A stretch of 64,000 nt of DNA from Prauserella shujinwangii (GCF_003001955.1 NZ_PVNH01000004.1:310001-374000); one strand, 5' to 3'; counted from the stretch's first letter, positions 1 through 9,170 are shown. Numbers and translations are program-made. Notes: generated by a model not told the origin, from the sequence alone.

Positions 1-290
1 AGATGTCGGTCTTCGGCGGCGCACTCGTGCCGCTGGACCTCAGTGACGCCGCGATCGGCGACGAGGAGCCGCCGCTGGTGCTGGTCGCCTCGGCGGAACG
101 GATCGACCACGGGGTGGTCAGCGAGCTCAAGCAGACGCTGCAGGCGCATCCGGGCGACACGCCGGTGCACCTGAAGCTGCTCGGCAGGGACCGGCACACC
201 GTGTTCGCCCTGTACGACTACCCGGTCAAGGTCACCTCGATGCTCATGGGTGAGCTGAAAGGCATTCCCGGCATCACGGCGAGCACGTAG
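1..290 (+). CDS. dnaE: DNA polymerase III alpha subunit, C-terminal end (partial)
   Basis: The frame is open from the window edge to a TAG at 288-290 and gives the last ~95 residues of a larger protein. The sequence (HGVVSELKQTLQAHPGDTPV followed by LKLLGRDRHTVFALYDYPVKV) matches the OB-fold tail of actinobacterial DnaE1, where 'LK..L..HPG.TPVHL.L' and a closing short acidic/hydrophobic tail are usual. DnaE is the catalytic replicative polymerase subunit; the catalytic PHP and palm domains lie upstream of the window. The visible ATG at position 3 is internal, not a start. The assignment rests on the tail alone, so the paralogue (DnaE1 or DnaE2) is judged DnaE1 only by resemblance. Confidence 0.75.
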   Translation, partial: MSVFGGALVPLDLSDAAIGDEEPPLVLVASAERIDHGVVSELKQTLQAHPGDTPVHLKLLGRDRHTVFALYDYPVKVTSMLMGELKGIPGITAST

Positions 291-307
291 CGGCGCGGCT
301 CAATAAC

Positions 308-1789
308 GTGGGACGGGTGGCGACGTCCCCCGAGCAACCGGATCCCCGCCGCTGGCGGGCCCTCGCCGTCACCCTCGCCGCGGGGTTCATGACCCTGCTC
401 GACGTGAGCATCGTCACCGTGGCCCTGCCCTCCATCCAGCAGGGGCTGGAGGCGTCGGTCGCCGGCGCGCAGTGGGTCGTCTCCGGCTACGCACTGACGT
501 TCGGCCTGGTGCTGGTGTCGGGCGGCAGGCTCGGCGACGCGGTGGGCAGGCGGCGCATGTTCCTCATCGCCCTGTCCGCGTTCGTGCTCACCAGCGCACT
601 GTGCGGCGCGGCGGTCAGCGAGCCGATGCTGGTGTTCTCCCGGCTGGCACAGGGGATGGCGGCCGGGCTGCTCACCCCGCAGAACACGGGGCTGATCCAG
701 GAGCTGTTCCGCGGAGCCGAGCGCGGCCGCGCGTTCGGCATGTTCGGGGCGACGGTGGGCATCGCGACAGCGGTCGGCCCGGTGCTCGGCGGCTTCATCA
801 TCAGCCTGTTCGGACCTGAGCAGGGCTGGCGCTGGGTGTTCTTCGTCAACATCCCGATCGGTGCCGTCGCGCTGGTCCTCGCCGCCCGGCTGCTGCCCGC
901 CGCGGCGCCGAGGAAACGGTCGCTGCTGGCCGATCTGGACCTTGCCGGCATGGTGCTACTGGGTCTGGCGGTCGGGAGCGTGCTACTACCCCTGGTCGAG
1001 TCGGAGCAGGGCGGCTTGTCGTCGCTCTGGTGGCTGTTCGTCGCGGCGGCCGTGCTGGGTGCCGCGTTCGTCCGCTGGGAACGCAGGATGCTCAGGAGGA
1101 ACCGGTCGCCGCTGCTGGACCTGCGGCTCTACACCGAGACCCCGGGTTACGCGGCGGGCGCGTCGATCGCCACGGTGTACTTCAGCGGGTTCACCGGCAT
1201 CTGGCTGGTGTTCGCCATGTTCTTCCAACGGGGCCTCGGCTACTCGGCGTTGCAGTCCGGGCTCGCGGTCACCCCCTTCGCGCTCGGGTCCGCGGTCTCG
1301 GCTGTGGTCGCGGGCAGGCTGGTCAGCCGCTGGGGCCGCCGCCTCACGATCGCCGGCCTCGGGCTCGTGGCGCTCGGTCTGGGCACGGTGGGGGTGGTGG
1401 CGCAGCTGGTGCCCCCGCAGCAGCTCGGGTACGCGGTGGCGCTGCCGCTGCTCGTCGCGGGCACCGGGGGCGGGATGGTCATCTCGCCGAACACCACGTT
1501 GACGCTGGACCGGGTGCCGACGCGCCTGGCCGGGGTGGCGGGCGGTGCGCTCCAGACCGGGCAGCGGATCGGCTCTGCGGTCGGCGTGGCGCTGCTGGCC
1601 TCGGTGTTCCACGCGCGGATCAACGGGGCGGGGCACAGCTATCCGGTGGCGCTCTCGCTGGCGATGTCGTGTTCGGTGGGGGTCGTGCTCATCGCGCTGG
1701 TGCTCGCCGTGCTCGACCATCGCCGCCAGGTCGAGCGCGGCGAAGCCAAGAAAGCACGCTCCGTGACAGGCGCTGGTCCGTTAGAGTGA
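308..1789 (+). CDS. MFS transporter, DHA2 (14-TM drug:H+ antiporter) family
   Basis: 493-residue integral membrane protein starting at GTG 308. It has the MFS motif A (GGRLGDAVGRRR) after TM2, motif C-like GPVLGGF in TM5 and the DHA2-typical opening (FMTLLDVSIVTVALPSIQ). The length and about 14 hydrophobic segments fit the EmrB/QacA branch of proton-driven exporters. It follows dnaE by 17 nt, so it may be cotranscribed or simply close. The C-terminus is charged (RRQVERGEAKKA), as expected for a cytoplasmic tail. The substrate cannot be inferred; no adjacent TetR or MarR regulator suggests one. Confidence 0.88.
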   Translation: MGRVATSPEQPDPRRWRALAVTLAAGFMTLLDVSIVTVALPSIQQGLEASVAGAQWVVSGYALTFGLVLVSGGRLGDAVGRRRMFLIALSAFVLTSALCGAAVSEPMLVFSRLAQGMAAGLLTPQNTGLIQELFRGAERGRAFGMFGATVGIATAVGPVLGGFIISLFGPEQGWRWVFFVNIPIGAVALVLAARLLPAAAPRKRSLLADLDLAGMVLLGLAVGSVLLPLVESEQGGLSSLWWLFVAAAVLGAAFVRWERRMLRRNRSPLLDLRLYTETPGYAAGASIATVYFSGFTGIWLVFAMFFQRGLGYSALQSGLAVTPFALGSAVSAVVAGRLVSRWGRRLTIAGLGLVALGLGTVGVVAQLVPPQQLGYAVALPLLVAGTGGGMVISPNTTLTLDRVPTRLAGVAGGALQTGQRIGSAVGVALLASVFHARINGAGHSYPVALSLAMSCSVGVVLIALVLAVLDHRRQVERGEAKKARSVTGAGPLE

Positions 1790-2217
1790 CGTTAGGTGCA
1801 AACGGTTGGTGTCACGCAGAGCAACCGAGTAGACCTTGAGGCACGCTCTCGATGAGGGATGTCGCTACCTAGCGTGGCGATTCGGTAGTGATCCGGGGAT
1901 GGGACCTGCGACCGAGTGCACTGGCTCTGAGCGCCGGCCCGGACGGGTTGGACACTCAGGGTTACCCCTCTCGAGTGAGTCACCGGCGGCCGCGGGGGAT
2001 CGATCGGTGGCGCGCGCGAGCGGCCGCGCGAGGCGACCGCGTCGGGAGCTTCACCCGGATGGGTCCGGAAGGTAGGGGGCCGGACCCGTCCGGGTTCTCG
2101 TCTGCGGCCCCTCCTGTGCTGTGATGGCGCCTGTCCCGGCAGGAGAGCCCCCGAGGAGCGCGCCTGACCCCAGAGGCTGGGCAGCCCCGGTACCGGGTCC
2201 GTGTCTGGTACCGCCCG
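1790..2217. other. Long intergenic region before ltrA
   Basis: About 430 nt without a convincing gene. Short open frames here lack family resemblance and RBSs. Visible structure: GTGAC...GTCAC arms around 1786-1815 and an imperfect CTACC/GGTAG dyad at about 1865-1887, neither followed by a T-run. A strong GAGGAG at 2153-2158 sits 5 nt before an in-frame CTG at 2164 (see ltrA). No tRNA, riboswitch or clear promoter pair was recognised. Confidence 0.4.
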
Positions 2218-3387
2218 ATGCGGGCGCGCGGCGACCGCGAGACGCACCGGGCGGCGACCCCGCTGGAACTGTTCTTCGATCTCTGCTTCGTCGTCGCCGT
2301 CGCGCAGGCCGCCGCGGCGTTGCACCACGCGCTGGCGGAGAACCACATCGGGACCGGGGTGTTCGGCTTCCTCACCGTCTTCTTCGCGATCTGGTGGGCC
2401 TGGCTGCAGTTCACCTGGTTCGCCTCGGCGTACGACACCGACGACGTCCCTTACCGCGTCGCCACGTTCGTGCAGATCGGGGGTGCGCTGGTGCTGGCGT
2501 CCGGTGTCGGCCGCGCGTTCGACGGCGACTTCACGATCATCGTCATCGGCTGCGTGCTCATGCGGCTCGCACTGGTGGGCCAGTGGCTGCGGGCGGCCCG
2601 GTCCGACCCCCCGCGCAGGCCGGCGGCGCTGCGGTACGCCCTCGGCATCGCCGTGCTGCAGGGATGCTGGGTGGCGCGGCTGGCGCTGCCGGAGAACCTG
2701 CTGGTGCCCTCGCTGCTCGTGCTCGTGCTGGGGGAGCTCGCGGTGCCGGTGTGGGCGGAGCGGGTGCGCGGCACCGGCTGGCACCGTCGCCACATCGCCG
2801 AGCGGTACGGCCTGTTCACGATCATCGTGCTCGGCGAGGTCGTCCTGGCCACGACCAACGCGGTCCGGGAGGCGCTGGAGTCGGGGCACGCGGTGGGATC
2901 GCTGGTCTCACTCGCGGTGGCCGCCCTGGTGATCGTGTTCTCGATGTGGTGGCTGTACTTCGACCAGCCCGCCCACGAACGGCTCACCTCCCTGCGGATC
3001 GCGATGACCTGGGGATACGGGCACCTGCTGATCTTCGCCTCCGCCGCGGCCGTCGGCGCGGGCATCGAGGTCGCCATCGACTACGACACCCACGCGACCC
3101 ACCTCGGCGGCGTGGCCGCCGGGATGGCCACCACCGTGCCCGTGGCGGTGTTCCTGCTGGCGGTGTGGCTCATGCACATCGGGCCACGCAACGAGTGCCG
3201 CCCGATCGCGGTCGGCTTCCCCGCCGCGGCGGCCCTGGTGCTGGCCGCCTCCTTCACCGGAGCCCCGATCCACGTCACGGCCGGGGTCCTCGTCGCGCTC
3301 GTGGCCACGGTCGTCATCGCCACCCACGGGGAACCCGAGCCCGGCTCACCTGAGCGCGGGCGGAACCTCCCCGAGCGGGCCGCGTAG
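2218..3387 (+). CDS. ltrA: Low temperature requirement protein A (LtrA) family membrane protein
   Basis: 389 residues from ATG 2218, with the LtrA hallmark TPLELFFDLCFVVAVAQAA at residues ~15-33 and about ten hydrophobic helices in two halves; the second half carries ERYGLFTIIVLGEVV, the conserved mid-protein LtrA motif. The family is named from Listeria growth at low temperature; its molecular role is unknown. ATG 2218 has no Shine-Dalgarno, whereas GAGGAG (2153-2158) lies 5 nt before an in-frame CTG (2164) that would add 18 residues ending VWYRP, so translation may really begin at that CTG. The gene stands alone, with long non-coding flanks on both sides. Confidence 0.85.
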   Translation: MRARGDRETHRAATPLELFFDLCFVVAVAQAAAALHHALAENHIGTGVFGFLTVFFAIWWAWLQFTWFASAYDTDDVPYRVATFVQIGGALVLASGVGRAFDGDFTIIVIGCVLMRLALVGQWLRAARSDPPRRPAALRYALGIAVLQGCWVARLALPENLLVPSLLVLVLGELAVPVWAERVRGTGWHRRHIAERYGLFTIIVLGEVVLATTNAVREALESGHAVGSLVSLAVAALVIVFSMWWLYFDQPAHERLTSLRIAMTWGYGHLLIFASAAAVGAGIEVAIDYDTHATHLGGVAAGMATTVPVAVFLLAVWLMHIGPRNECRPIAVGFPAAAALVLAASFTGAPIHVTAGVLVALVATVVIATHGEPEPGSPERGRNLPERAA

Positions 3388-3669
3388 CACGACCTCGGCC
3401 AGGTCGTCGTCCGGCGCCCACCAGCCCACCAGCCCGGCCGCCCGGTGGGCGGTGAGCGGGCGGCCCGCCACGAGCAGCAGGCGGCCCCGGGCGCGCGTAC
3501 TCCCGTGCGCGTGCGGCACGGCGACGGCGCGATCGTGGCCGCCGCAGATCGGCGCGGACCGCGGGACGCCGCCGCGGGCCCGCCTGCCCTCCGCACGCAC
3601 CTGCCCGCCGCGCGCGCGGTCCTGGAGCCGGGAGCGCCGCCCGGCGGGAGGTTTCGGATCTCCTACCAA
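3346..3669 (-). CDS. Possible small hypothetical protein overlapping the end of ltrA
   Basis: This stretch between ltrA and the acyl-CoA dehydrogenase gene is otherwise empty. One minus-strand frame gives about 107 residues from a TTG, ending with a coherent section (RLLLVAGRPLTAHRAAGLVG then WWAPDDDLAEVVLRGPLGEV) that reads more like protein than the usual Arg/Ala shadow frames. There is no Shine-Dalgarno, the start is uncertain, and it overlaps the 3' end of ltrA tail-to-tail by 42 nt. I do not recognise a family. It may be a decayed gene fragment or a chance frame. Confidence 0.25.
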   Translation of the reverse strand: MVGDPKPPAGRRSRLQDRARGGQVRAEGRRARGGVPRSAPICGGHDRAVAVPHAHGSTRARGRLLLVAGRPLTAHRAAGLVGWWAPDDDLAEVVLRGPLGEVPPALR

Positions 3670-3680
3670 TGAGTAACACT

Positions 3681-3692
3681 GGTCACATGACC
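3681..3692. promoter_or_regulatory. Candidate operator before the acyl-CoA dehydrogenase gene
   Basis: Dyad GGTCA-CA-TGACC, 36 nt before the ATG at 3728, in the only AT-richer patch of this intergenic region (TACCAATGAGTAACAC just upstream). Its position fits a repressor site overlapping or following a promoter. No regulator gene lies next to it, so the binding protein is unknown. Confidence 0.35.
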
Positions 3693-3727
3693 GTGTGAGC
3701 GCGTGAGCCGACTCGAGGAGGAGTCCG

Positions 3728-5662
3728 ATGGCCGACCAACCGCAGGTATCGGAGAAGGAAGCCAGGGCCGTCGCCGAGGAAGCGCGGGAGAGCGGCTGGC
3801 AGAAGCCGTCGTTCGCCAAGGAGCTCTACCTCGGGCGCTTCCGGCTCGACCTGGTGCACCCCCATCCCCGGCCGACGGCGGAGGACTCGGCACGCGCGGA
3901 GAAGTTCCTGACGCGCCTGCGGGAGTACTGCGAAACCCTCGACCCCGCCGTCATCGAACGGGAGGGCCGCATCCCGGACTCCTACGTCAAGGGACTGGCC
4001 GAGCTCGGCTGCTTCGGCATCAAGATCCCCGAGGAGTACGGCGGCCTCGGGCTGACCCAGGTGGCCTACAACCAGGCGCTGATGCTCGTGGGCTCGGTGC
4101 ACTCGACGCTGTCCGTGCTGCTGTCGGCGCACCAGTCGATCGGCGTGCCGGAGCCGCTCAAGCTCGCGGGCACGCCCGAGCAGAAGGCCCGGTTCCTGCC
4201 CCGCTGCGCCAAGGGCGCGGTGTCGGCGTTCCTGCTGACCGAACCGGACGTGGGATCCGATCCGGCCCGGCTGGCCACGTCGGCCGTGCCCACCGACGAC
4301 GGCGCGGCCTACGAGCTGGACGGCGTGAAGCTGTGGACCACCAACGGCGTCGTCGCCGAGCTGCTCGTCGTGATGGCCCGGGTGCCGAAGACCGAGGGCC
4401 ACCCCGGTGGCGTCACCGCGTTCGTCGTGGAGGCCGACGCGCCCGGGATCACCGTCGAGCGGCGCAACGAGTTCATGGGCCTGCGCGGCATCGAGAACGG
4501 CGTCACGCGGTTCCACCGGGTGCGGGTGCCGAAGGAGAACGTGGTCGGCGGTGAGGGCAAGGGCCTCAGGATCGCCCTGGCCACGCTCAACACCGGCCGG
4601 CTGTCCGTGCCCGCCGCGTGCGCCGGGGCGGCCAAGTGGAGCCTGAAGATCGCCCGCGAGTGGTCGGCCGAACGGGTCCAGTGGGGCAAGCCGGTCGCCA
4701 AGCACGAGGCGGTGTCCAACAAGATCTCGTTCATCGCCGCCACCGCCTACGCGCTGGAGAGCGTGGTCGAGCTGTCCGGGCACATGGCCGACGAGGGCCG
4801 CAACGACATCCGGATCGAGGCGGCGCTGGCGAAGCTGTGGGCCAGCGAGATGTCCTACCTGGTGGCCGACGAGCTGATCCAGATCCGGGGTGGCCGCGGC
4901 TACGAGACGGCCGCGTCGCTGGCCGCCCGTGGCGAGCGGGCCGTGCCCGCCGAGCAGCTGCTGCGCGACCTGCGCATCAACCGCATCTTCGAGGGCTCGA
5001 CCGAGATCATGCACCTGCTCATCGCGCGGGAGGCCGTGGACGCGCACCTCGCGGCCGCGGGTGACCTCGCCGACGCCGAGGCGGACGGCCGGCGCAAGGC
5101 CAGGGCCGCGGTCAAGGCCAGCGGGTTCTACGCGAAGTGGCTGCCGCAGCTGGTGGCGGGCAAGGGACAGGTGCCGACGACCTTCCGGGAGTTCGGACCG
5201 CTGGCGGCGCACCTGCGCTACGTCGAGCGCACCGCCCGCAAGCTGGCGCGGTCGACGTTCTACGGCATGGCGCGCTGGCAGGCGGCGCTCGAGCAGCGCC
5301 AGGGTTTCCTGTCGCGGATCGTGGACATCGGGGCCGAGCTGTTCGCGATGTCGGCGACGTGCGTGCGCGCGGAGATGCAGCGCCAGACCGACTCCCGCGA
5401 GGGCGGGTCCGCCTACGAGCTGGCCGACGCGTTCTGCCGTCAGGCGCGACTGCGCGTGGAGCGGCTGTTCGACGCACTGTGGGACAACACCGACGCGCTG
5501 GACCGGCGGATCACGCGGCGGGCGCTCGACGGCGCGTACACGTGGCTGGAGGCGGGCGTCCTCGACCCGAGCGAGGGCACCGGCCCGTGGATCGGCGACT
5601 GGCGCAAGGGCGAGACGGACACCGAGAACGTCGCCCGCCGCTACCTGCCCTCGACCCGCTGA
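3728..5662 (+). CDS. fadE: Acyl-CoA dehydrogenase, FadE10-like long form
   Basis: 644-residue flavoprotein predicted to introduce the alpha,beta double bond in acyl-CoA (first step of beta-oxidation). Start ATG 3728 follows a strong GAGGAGGAG. Domains: alpha N-terminal domain (~70-165), beta domain with the FAD-binding stretch AFLLTEPDVGSDPARLATSA (~170-290), and C-terminal helical domain with RINRIFEGSTEIMH, whose FEG Glu corresponds to the usual catalytic base. A further ~170 residues after the core form the C-terminal extension seen in ~650-residue mycobacterial FadE10-type proteins. Monocistronic; convergent with the DedA gene and separated from it by a large palindrome. The natural chain length is not evident. 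Confidence 0.88.
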   Translation: MADQPQVSEKEARAVAEEARESGWQKPSFAKELYLGRFRLDLVHPHPRPTAEDSARAEKFLTRLREYCETLDPAVIEREGRIPDSYVKGLAELGCFGIKIPEEYGGLGLTQVAYNQALMLVGSVHSTLSVLLSAHQSIGVPEPLKLAGTPEQKARFLPRCAKGAVSAFLLTEPDVGSDPARLATSAVPTDDGAAYELDGVKLWTTNGVVAELLVVMARVPKTEGHPGGVTAFVVEADAPGITVERRNEFMGLRGIENGVTRFHRVRVPKENVVGGEGKGLRIALATLNTGRLSVPAACAGAAKWSLKIAREWSAERVQWGKPVAKHEAVSNKISFIAATAYALESVVELSGHMADEGRNDIRIEAALAKLWASEMSYLVADELIQIRGGRGYETAASLAARGERAVPAEQLLRDLRINRIFEGSTEIMHLLIAREAVDAHLAAAGDLADAEADGRRKARAAVKASGFYAKWLPQLVAGKGQVPTTFREFGPLAAHLRYVERTARKLARSTFYGMARWQAALEQRQGFLSRIVDIGAELFAMSATCVRAEMQRQTDSREGGSAYELADAFCRQARLRVERLFDALWDNTDALDRRITRRALDGAYTWLEAGVLDPSEGTGPWIGDWRKGETDTENVARRYLPSTR

Positions 5663-5674
5663 CCGGCCCTGGCG

Positions 5675-5727
5675 GCAGTGAAGGCCACCTTCACTGCGTT
5701 CAACGCAGTGAAGGTGGCCTTCACTGC
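5675..5727. repeat. Nested palindrome, family copy 1 (probable bidirectional terminator)
   Basis: Perfect inverted repeat with 26-nt arms (5675-5700 and 5702-5727) around a single base; each arm is itself a smaller dyad (GCAGTGAAGG...CCTTCACTGC). It lies between the convergent acyl-CoA dehydrogenase and DedA genes. Related copies occur at 28086, 37521, 49496 and 61906. Position and symmetry suggest transcription termination from both sides, though there is no U-tract. Confidence 0.75.
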
Positions 5728-5734
5728 CCGCGGG

Positions 5735-6397
5735 TCAGCTGTGCGGGGTGAGGGGTTCGCGTTTCTCGTCGGAGTCGCCCGCCGCGACGGCGAGCGCCTT
5801 CTTCCGCTTGTAGCGCAGCAGGAAGAACACGGCCACGGCGGCCAGCGCGGCCACCACGATCATGCCGCCGGTGCTCAGCGCGCCCTCCACCTGCCGCGCG
5901 GCCTCGCCGAGCGCGGCGCCGATGCTGATGTGCAGCACCGACCAGCTGGCCGCGCCCGCGAGCACGGCGGGCAGGAACTTCCGGTACGGCAGCCCCGAGG
6001 TGCCCGCCGCCGCGGGCGTCAGCGTGCGCACCACCGGCAGGAACCGCGCGAAGAACACCGCCCACGCGCCCCGGCGCTGCAGGATCCCGGTGGCCTTGTC
6101 CCAGGCGTCGGTGCCGTAGCGCTGGATGAGCTTCGTCTCCCGCAGGCGCGGGCCGAACCGCCTGCCGATCGCGTACCCGATCGAGTCGCCGACACCGGCG
6201 CACGCGGTGACCACCGCCCACAGGATCAGGAACCGGGGGACGGTGGTCGCCGTCGTGGCCGCCACCAGCAGCCCCGACTCGCCGGGGGCGATGAAGCCGA
6301 GCCCGATCGTGCATTCGAGCAGGACCAAGGTGCCGGTGGCCCCGACGAGCGCCGGTTGCGGCAGGCTCTGCAGCCAGTTGAGCAGATCGGTAACCAC
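5735..6397 (-). CDS. DedA family membrane protein
   Basis: 220 residues from GTG 6397 (GGGGAC ahead as RBS). DedA/SNARE-associated family: membrane-reentrant segment near residues 30-55 (FIAPGESGLLVAATT), the characteristic FFARFLPVVRTLTPAAAGTS motif with the conserved Arg and Pro (~115-135), and a C-terminal transmembrane helix followed by a basic tail (RYKRKKA). DedA proteins are thought to flip polyprenyl phosphate or phospholipids and help maintain membrane potential. Single gene on the minus strand, convergent with the upstream acyl-CoA dehydrogenase. Confidence 0.88.
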   Translation of the reverse strand: MVTDLLNWLQSLPQPALVGATGTLVLLECTIGLGFIAPGESGLLVAATTATTVPRFLILWAVVTACAGVGDSIGYAIGRRFGPRLRETKLIQRYGTDAWDKATGILQRRGAWAVFFARFLPVVRTLTPAAAGTSGLPYRKFLPAVLAGAASWSVLHISIGAALGEAARQVEGALSTGGMIVVAALAAVAVFFLLRYKRKKALAVAAGDSDEKREPLTPHS

Positions 6398-6531
6398 GCG
6401 TCGTCCCCTTGATCCTCGTCCCCTGCGGTCCGGCGTGCCGGCCGTCCTCGCTCCACGCTATGTGGACACTAGCGTCCGCGCGAGTGCCCGTCGTCGGGGA
6501 CGGACCCTGACTTTCGTGGGGGACGCCGTGC

Positions 6532-7539
6532 TCAGCCCAGCCTGCTGAGCACGCTGCTGGCTTCCTGCGCGGCGGGTGCGGCGGCGGCCAGGTGGTGCAG
6601 GTTCTCCGGCAGCGGCTCGCCGCGGTGGGCCTTCGTCTGCGCGTACAACTTGCCCGCGCGGTAGGAGGAGCGGACGAGCGGACCGGCCATCACCCCGGCG
6701 AACCCGATGGCCTCGGCGGCCTGCGAGTGCTCGACGAACTCCTCGGGCTTGACCCAGCGGTCCACCGGGTGGTGCCGCACCGAGGGCCGCAGGTACTGCG
6801 TGATGGTGAGGATCTCGCAACCCGCCTCGAACAGGTCGCGCATCGCGGGCTCCACCTCGTCGGGGCGCTCGCCCATGCCGAGGATCAGGTTCGACTTGGT
6901 GACCAGCCCCGCCTCCCTGGCGCGGGTGAGGACGTCGAGGGAGCGCTGGTAACGGAAGCCAGGCCGGATGCGCTTGAAGATCCGCGGCACGGTCTCCACG
7001 TTGTGCGCGAGCACCTCGGGCCGGGCGCCGAACACCTCGGCGAGCTGCTCGGGGTCCGCGTTGAAGTCGGGGATCAGCAGCTCCACCCCGGTGCCCGGGT
7101 TCAGCTGGTGAATCTGCCGGACGGTCTCGGCGTACAGCCACGCGCCGCCGTCGGGCAGGTCGTCCCTGGCGACCCCGGTGACGGTCGAGTAGCGCAGGCC
7201 CATCGCCTGCACGCTCTCGGCGACCTTCCTCGGCTCGGTCCGGTCGAGCTCGGCGGGCCTGCCGGTGTCGATCTGGCAGAAGTCACATCGCCGGGTGCAC
7301 TGGTCGCCGCCGATGAGGAACGTGGCCTCCCGGTCCTCCCAGCACTCGTAGATGTTGGGACAGCCCGCCTCCTCGCAGACGGTGTGCAGCCCCTCGCGCC
7401 GCACCAGCCCCTTGAGCTCGGTGAACTCGGGACCCATCCGCGCGCGGGTCTTGATCCACGACGGCTTCTTCTCGATCGGCGTCTCACTGTTCCGGACCTC
7501 GAGCCGCAGCAGCTTCCGACCATCAGGCGCAACAGTCAC
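6532..7539 (-). CDS. lipA: Lipoyl synthase
   Basis: 335-residue radical-SAM enzyme that inserts two sulfurs into octanoyl groups on E2 and GcvH proteins. Both iron-sulfur motifs are visible: the auxiliary cluster [12 protein letters not shown] (residues ~55-66) and the radical-SAM CTRRCDFC (~80-88), plus the GDQCTRRC and LIGG context typical of LipA. Starts at GTG 7539. In M. tuberculosis lipA lies next to lipB; here an SDR, a small conserved gene, a TetR regulator and an oxidoreductase gene have come between them. It probably serves SucB (13.5-15.4 kb) and the second E2 at 31.6 kb. Confidence 0.95.
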   Translation of the reverse strand: MTVAPDGRKLLRLEVRNSETPIEKKPSWIKTRARMGPEFTELKGLVRREGLHTVCEEAGCPNIYECWEDREATFLIGGDQCTRRCDFCQIDTGRPAELDRTEPRKVAESVQAMGLRYSTVTGVARDDLPDGGAWLYAETVRQIHQLNPGTGVELLIPDFNADPEQLAEVFGARPEVLAHNVETVPRIFKRIRPGFRYQRSLDVLTRAREAGLVTKSNLILGMGERPDEVEPAMRDLFEAGCEILTITQYLRPSVRHHPVDRWVKPEEFVEHSQAAEAIGFAGVMAGPLVRSSYRAGKLYAQTKAHRGEPLPENLHHLAAAAPAAQEASSVLSRLG

Positions 7540-7597
7540 GTCCCCACCCTACGCGGCACCCCGCGCCGGACACGACCTCCGTGCAACGTTCCCCTGG

Positions 7598-8554
7598 TCA
7601 CGCAGGGTCGGGGGTGATGCCGGTCAGCTTGGCGGTGAGGTCCCACAGACCGGAGCCGACGGCCGGGTCCAGCGCGGCGGACAGCGGCCTGATCCGGGCC
7701 GGGTAGCCGCGGGCGCCGCCCAGCCGGGCGGGCCCGACGTAGTCTCCCGGCCGGACCTCCGGCGCCGTCGCCGCGTGCAGCTGCGGCAGGGCGCCCATCC
7801 GCGTGCTCTGCGCGAACAGCAGCTCGCCCGCCTTCGTCCCGGCGGTCAGCACGCCGCGGACGAGGGCGTTGCGGTACGAGCGGGCCATCGTGGACGCCAG
7901 CCCGGACGCGGTGTAGCCGGGGTGGGCCGCGACGCTGGTCACCGGGTCGCCCGCGGCCCGCAGCCGCCGGTCCAGCTCGATGGCGAACACCTGGTTGGCG
8001 AGCTTGGCCTGGCTGTACGCGGTCACGGGGTTGTACGCGCGCCGTTCGAAGTGGGGGTCCGCGAGGTCGATCCGGCCCGCGACCGCGGCCAGGCTGGACA
8101 CGGTGACCACCCGCGCGCGGTCGCCGCCGCGCAGCGCGGGCAGCAGCAACCAGGTGAGGGCGGCGTGTCCCAGGTGGTTGGTGCCGAACTGGGTCTCGAA
8201 CCCGTCCACGGTGACGCCCCGGGGCGTGCCCATCACCCCGGCGTTGTTGACGAGCACGTCGAGCGCGTCGCCGGTGAGCTCGCGCACCCGCGTCGCCGCG
8301 TCCCGCACCGACGCGAGGTCGGCCAGGTCGAGGCGGACGTACTCGGGCCGGGTGGCGGCGCGGGCGGCGACCTGGGCGAGCGCCCGCTCACCCCGCTCGG
8401 GGGAGCGGCAGGCGAGCAGCACGCGCGCTCCGTGCTCGGCGAGCACCTCGGCGGTGCGCAGGCCGAGACCCGAGTTGGCGCCGGTGACGACCACGGTGCG
8501 GCCGGACTGGTCCGGGATGTCGCGCTCGGTCCACCTACTCCTGCGTACGGTCAT
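7598..8554 (-). CDS. Short-chain dehydrogenase/reductase (retinol-dehydrogenase-like)
   Basis: 318 residues, Rossmann-fold SDR. TGANSGLG cofactor motif at ~24-31, NNAGVMG (~107), FGTNHLGHAAL, catalytic Ser in VVTVSSLAA and YSQAK (Tyr/Lys pair) in order. The arginine after the first beta-strand region (ACRSPERGE) suggests NADP(H). Similar actinobacterial proteins are annotated as oxidoreductases or protochlorophyllide/retinol dehydrogenase-like; the substrate is unknown. It follows the small gene at 8606-9142 on the same strand with a 51-nt gap, so the two may form a unit under the TetR boxes at 9171-9232. Confidence 0.85.
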   Translation of the reverse strand: MTVRRSRWTERDIPDQSGRTVVVTGANSGLGLRTAEVLAEHGARVLLACRSPERGERALAQVAARAATRPEYVRLDLADLASVRDAATRVRELTGDALDVLVNNAGVMGTPRGVTVDGFETQFGTNHLGHAALTWLLLPALRGGDRARVVTVSSLAAVAGRIDLADPHFERRAYNPVTAYSQAKLANQVFAIELDRRLRAAGDPVTSVAAHPGYTASGLASTMARSYRNALVRGVLTAGTKAGELLFAQSTRMGALPQLHAATAPEVRPGDYVGPARLGGARGYPARIRPLSAALDPAVGSGLWDLTAKLTGITPDPA

Positions 8555-8605
8555 GGGCGACAGCTAACTACACCCGGTGCCGGACGGGCCAGCGCCCGCG
8601 GCGGG

Positions 8606-9142
8606 TCAGCCCGCGGGCGCCAGCTTGCGCAGCAGCTGGCCCACCGGGTTGGCGCGCCGGGCCGGGGCCGGGGCCTGGTTGCGCAGCAGCGCCACGAACG
8701 CGGCGCCGACCTTCGCCACCTCGTCGCGCGGCTCGTACGGCTCGGCCAGTCCGGCGGTGATGGCGAGCATCCGCAGCTCGGCGTCGTGCATGGGCCGCAG
8801 CGCCGGGTACCGCGGCAGGTGCGCGTCGAGCACCGCGCGCAGCGTCGCGTGGTCGCGGGCGGCCTCGTGCCAGGCTCGCGACACGGCGTCGACGTGGTCG
8901 CTCTCCCCGCCGCCGGGCACCTCGTCGGCGTCCTCCGGGCCCGCGACGTGCGCGCGCAGGTACCCGCCGAGCACCTGCGTCCACTTGTGCTGCAGCGCCT
9001 GCAGGAGCTGCTCCTCGGTGCCGAAGACCTCCTCGGCTCCCTCGATCCCGGCGAAGGGCAGTTCGGCGTCGGGTGCGCGCCGCGCCTGCCGCAGCACGGC
9101 CTCCATCACGTCCCGCCGCCGGTAGAAGTCGTTCCAGCTCAT
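8606..9142 (-). CDS. Conserved actinobacterial hypothetical protein
   Basis: 178 residues from ATG 9142 (opening MSWNDFYRRRDVMEAVLRQA), with AAGGGG 6 nt ahead, which decides this start over longer upstream options. The protein is helical, with regularly spaced Arg/Glu residues, and contains HKWTQVLGGYLRAHVAG and a C-terminal AFVALLRN helix. I recognise the opening as one commonly conserved in this family of bacteria but know no function. It is divergent from a TetR regulator, and the intervening 120 nt hold three similar dyads, so it is the most likely target of that regulator. Confidence 0.7.
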   Translation of the reverse strand: MSWNDFYRRRDVMEAVLRQARRAPDAELPFAGIEGAEEVFGTEEQLLQALQHKWTQVLGGYLRAHVAGPEDADEVPGGGESDHVDAVSRAWHEAARDHATLRAVLDAHLPRYPALRPMHDAELRMLAITAGLAEPYEPRDEVAKVGAAFVALLRNQAPAPARRANPVGQLLRKLAPAG

Positions 9143-9170
9143 GGCCTGATCCCCTTCCGTGACCCGGGCC

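Noticed and set aside
861-1839. Long overlapping frames on both strands within the MFS gene
   Set aside because: Arg/Ala/Gly-rich shadow frames typical of high-GC DNA; the MFS frame has clear family motifs.
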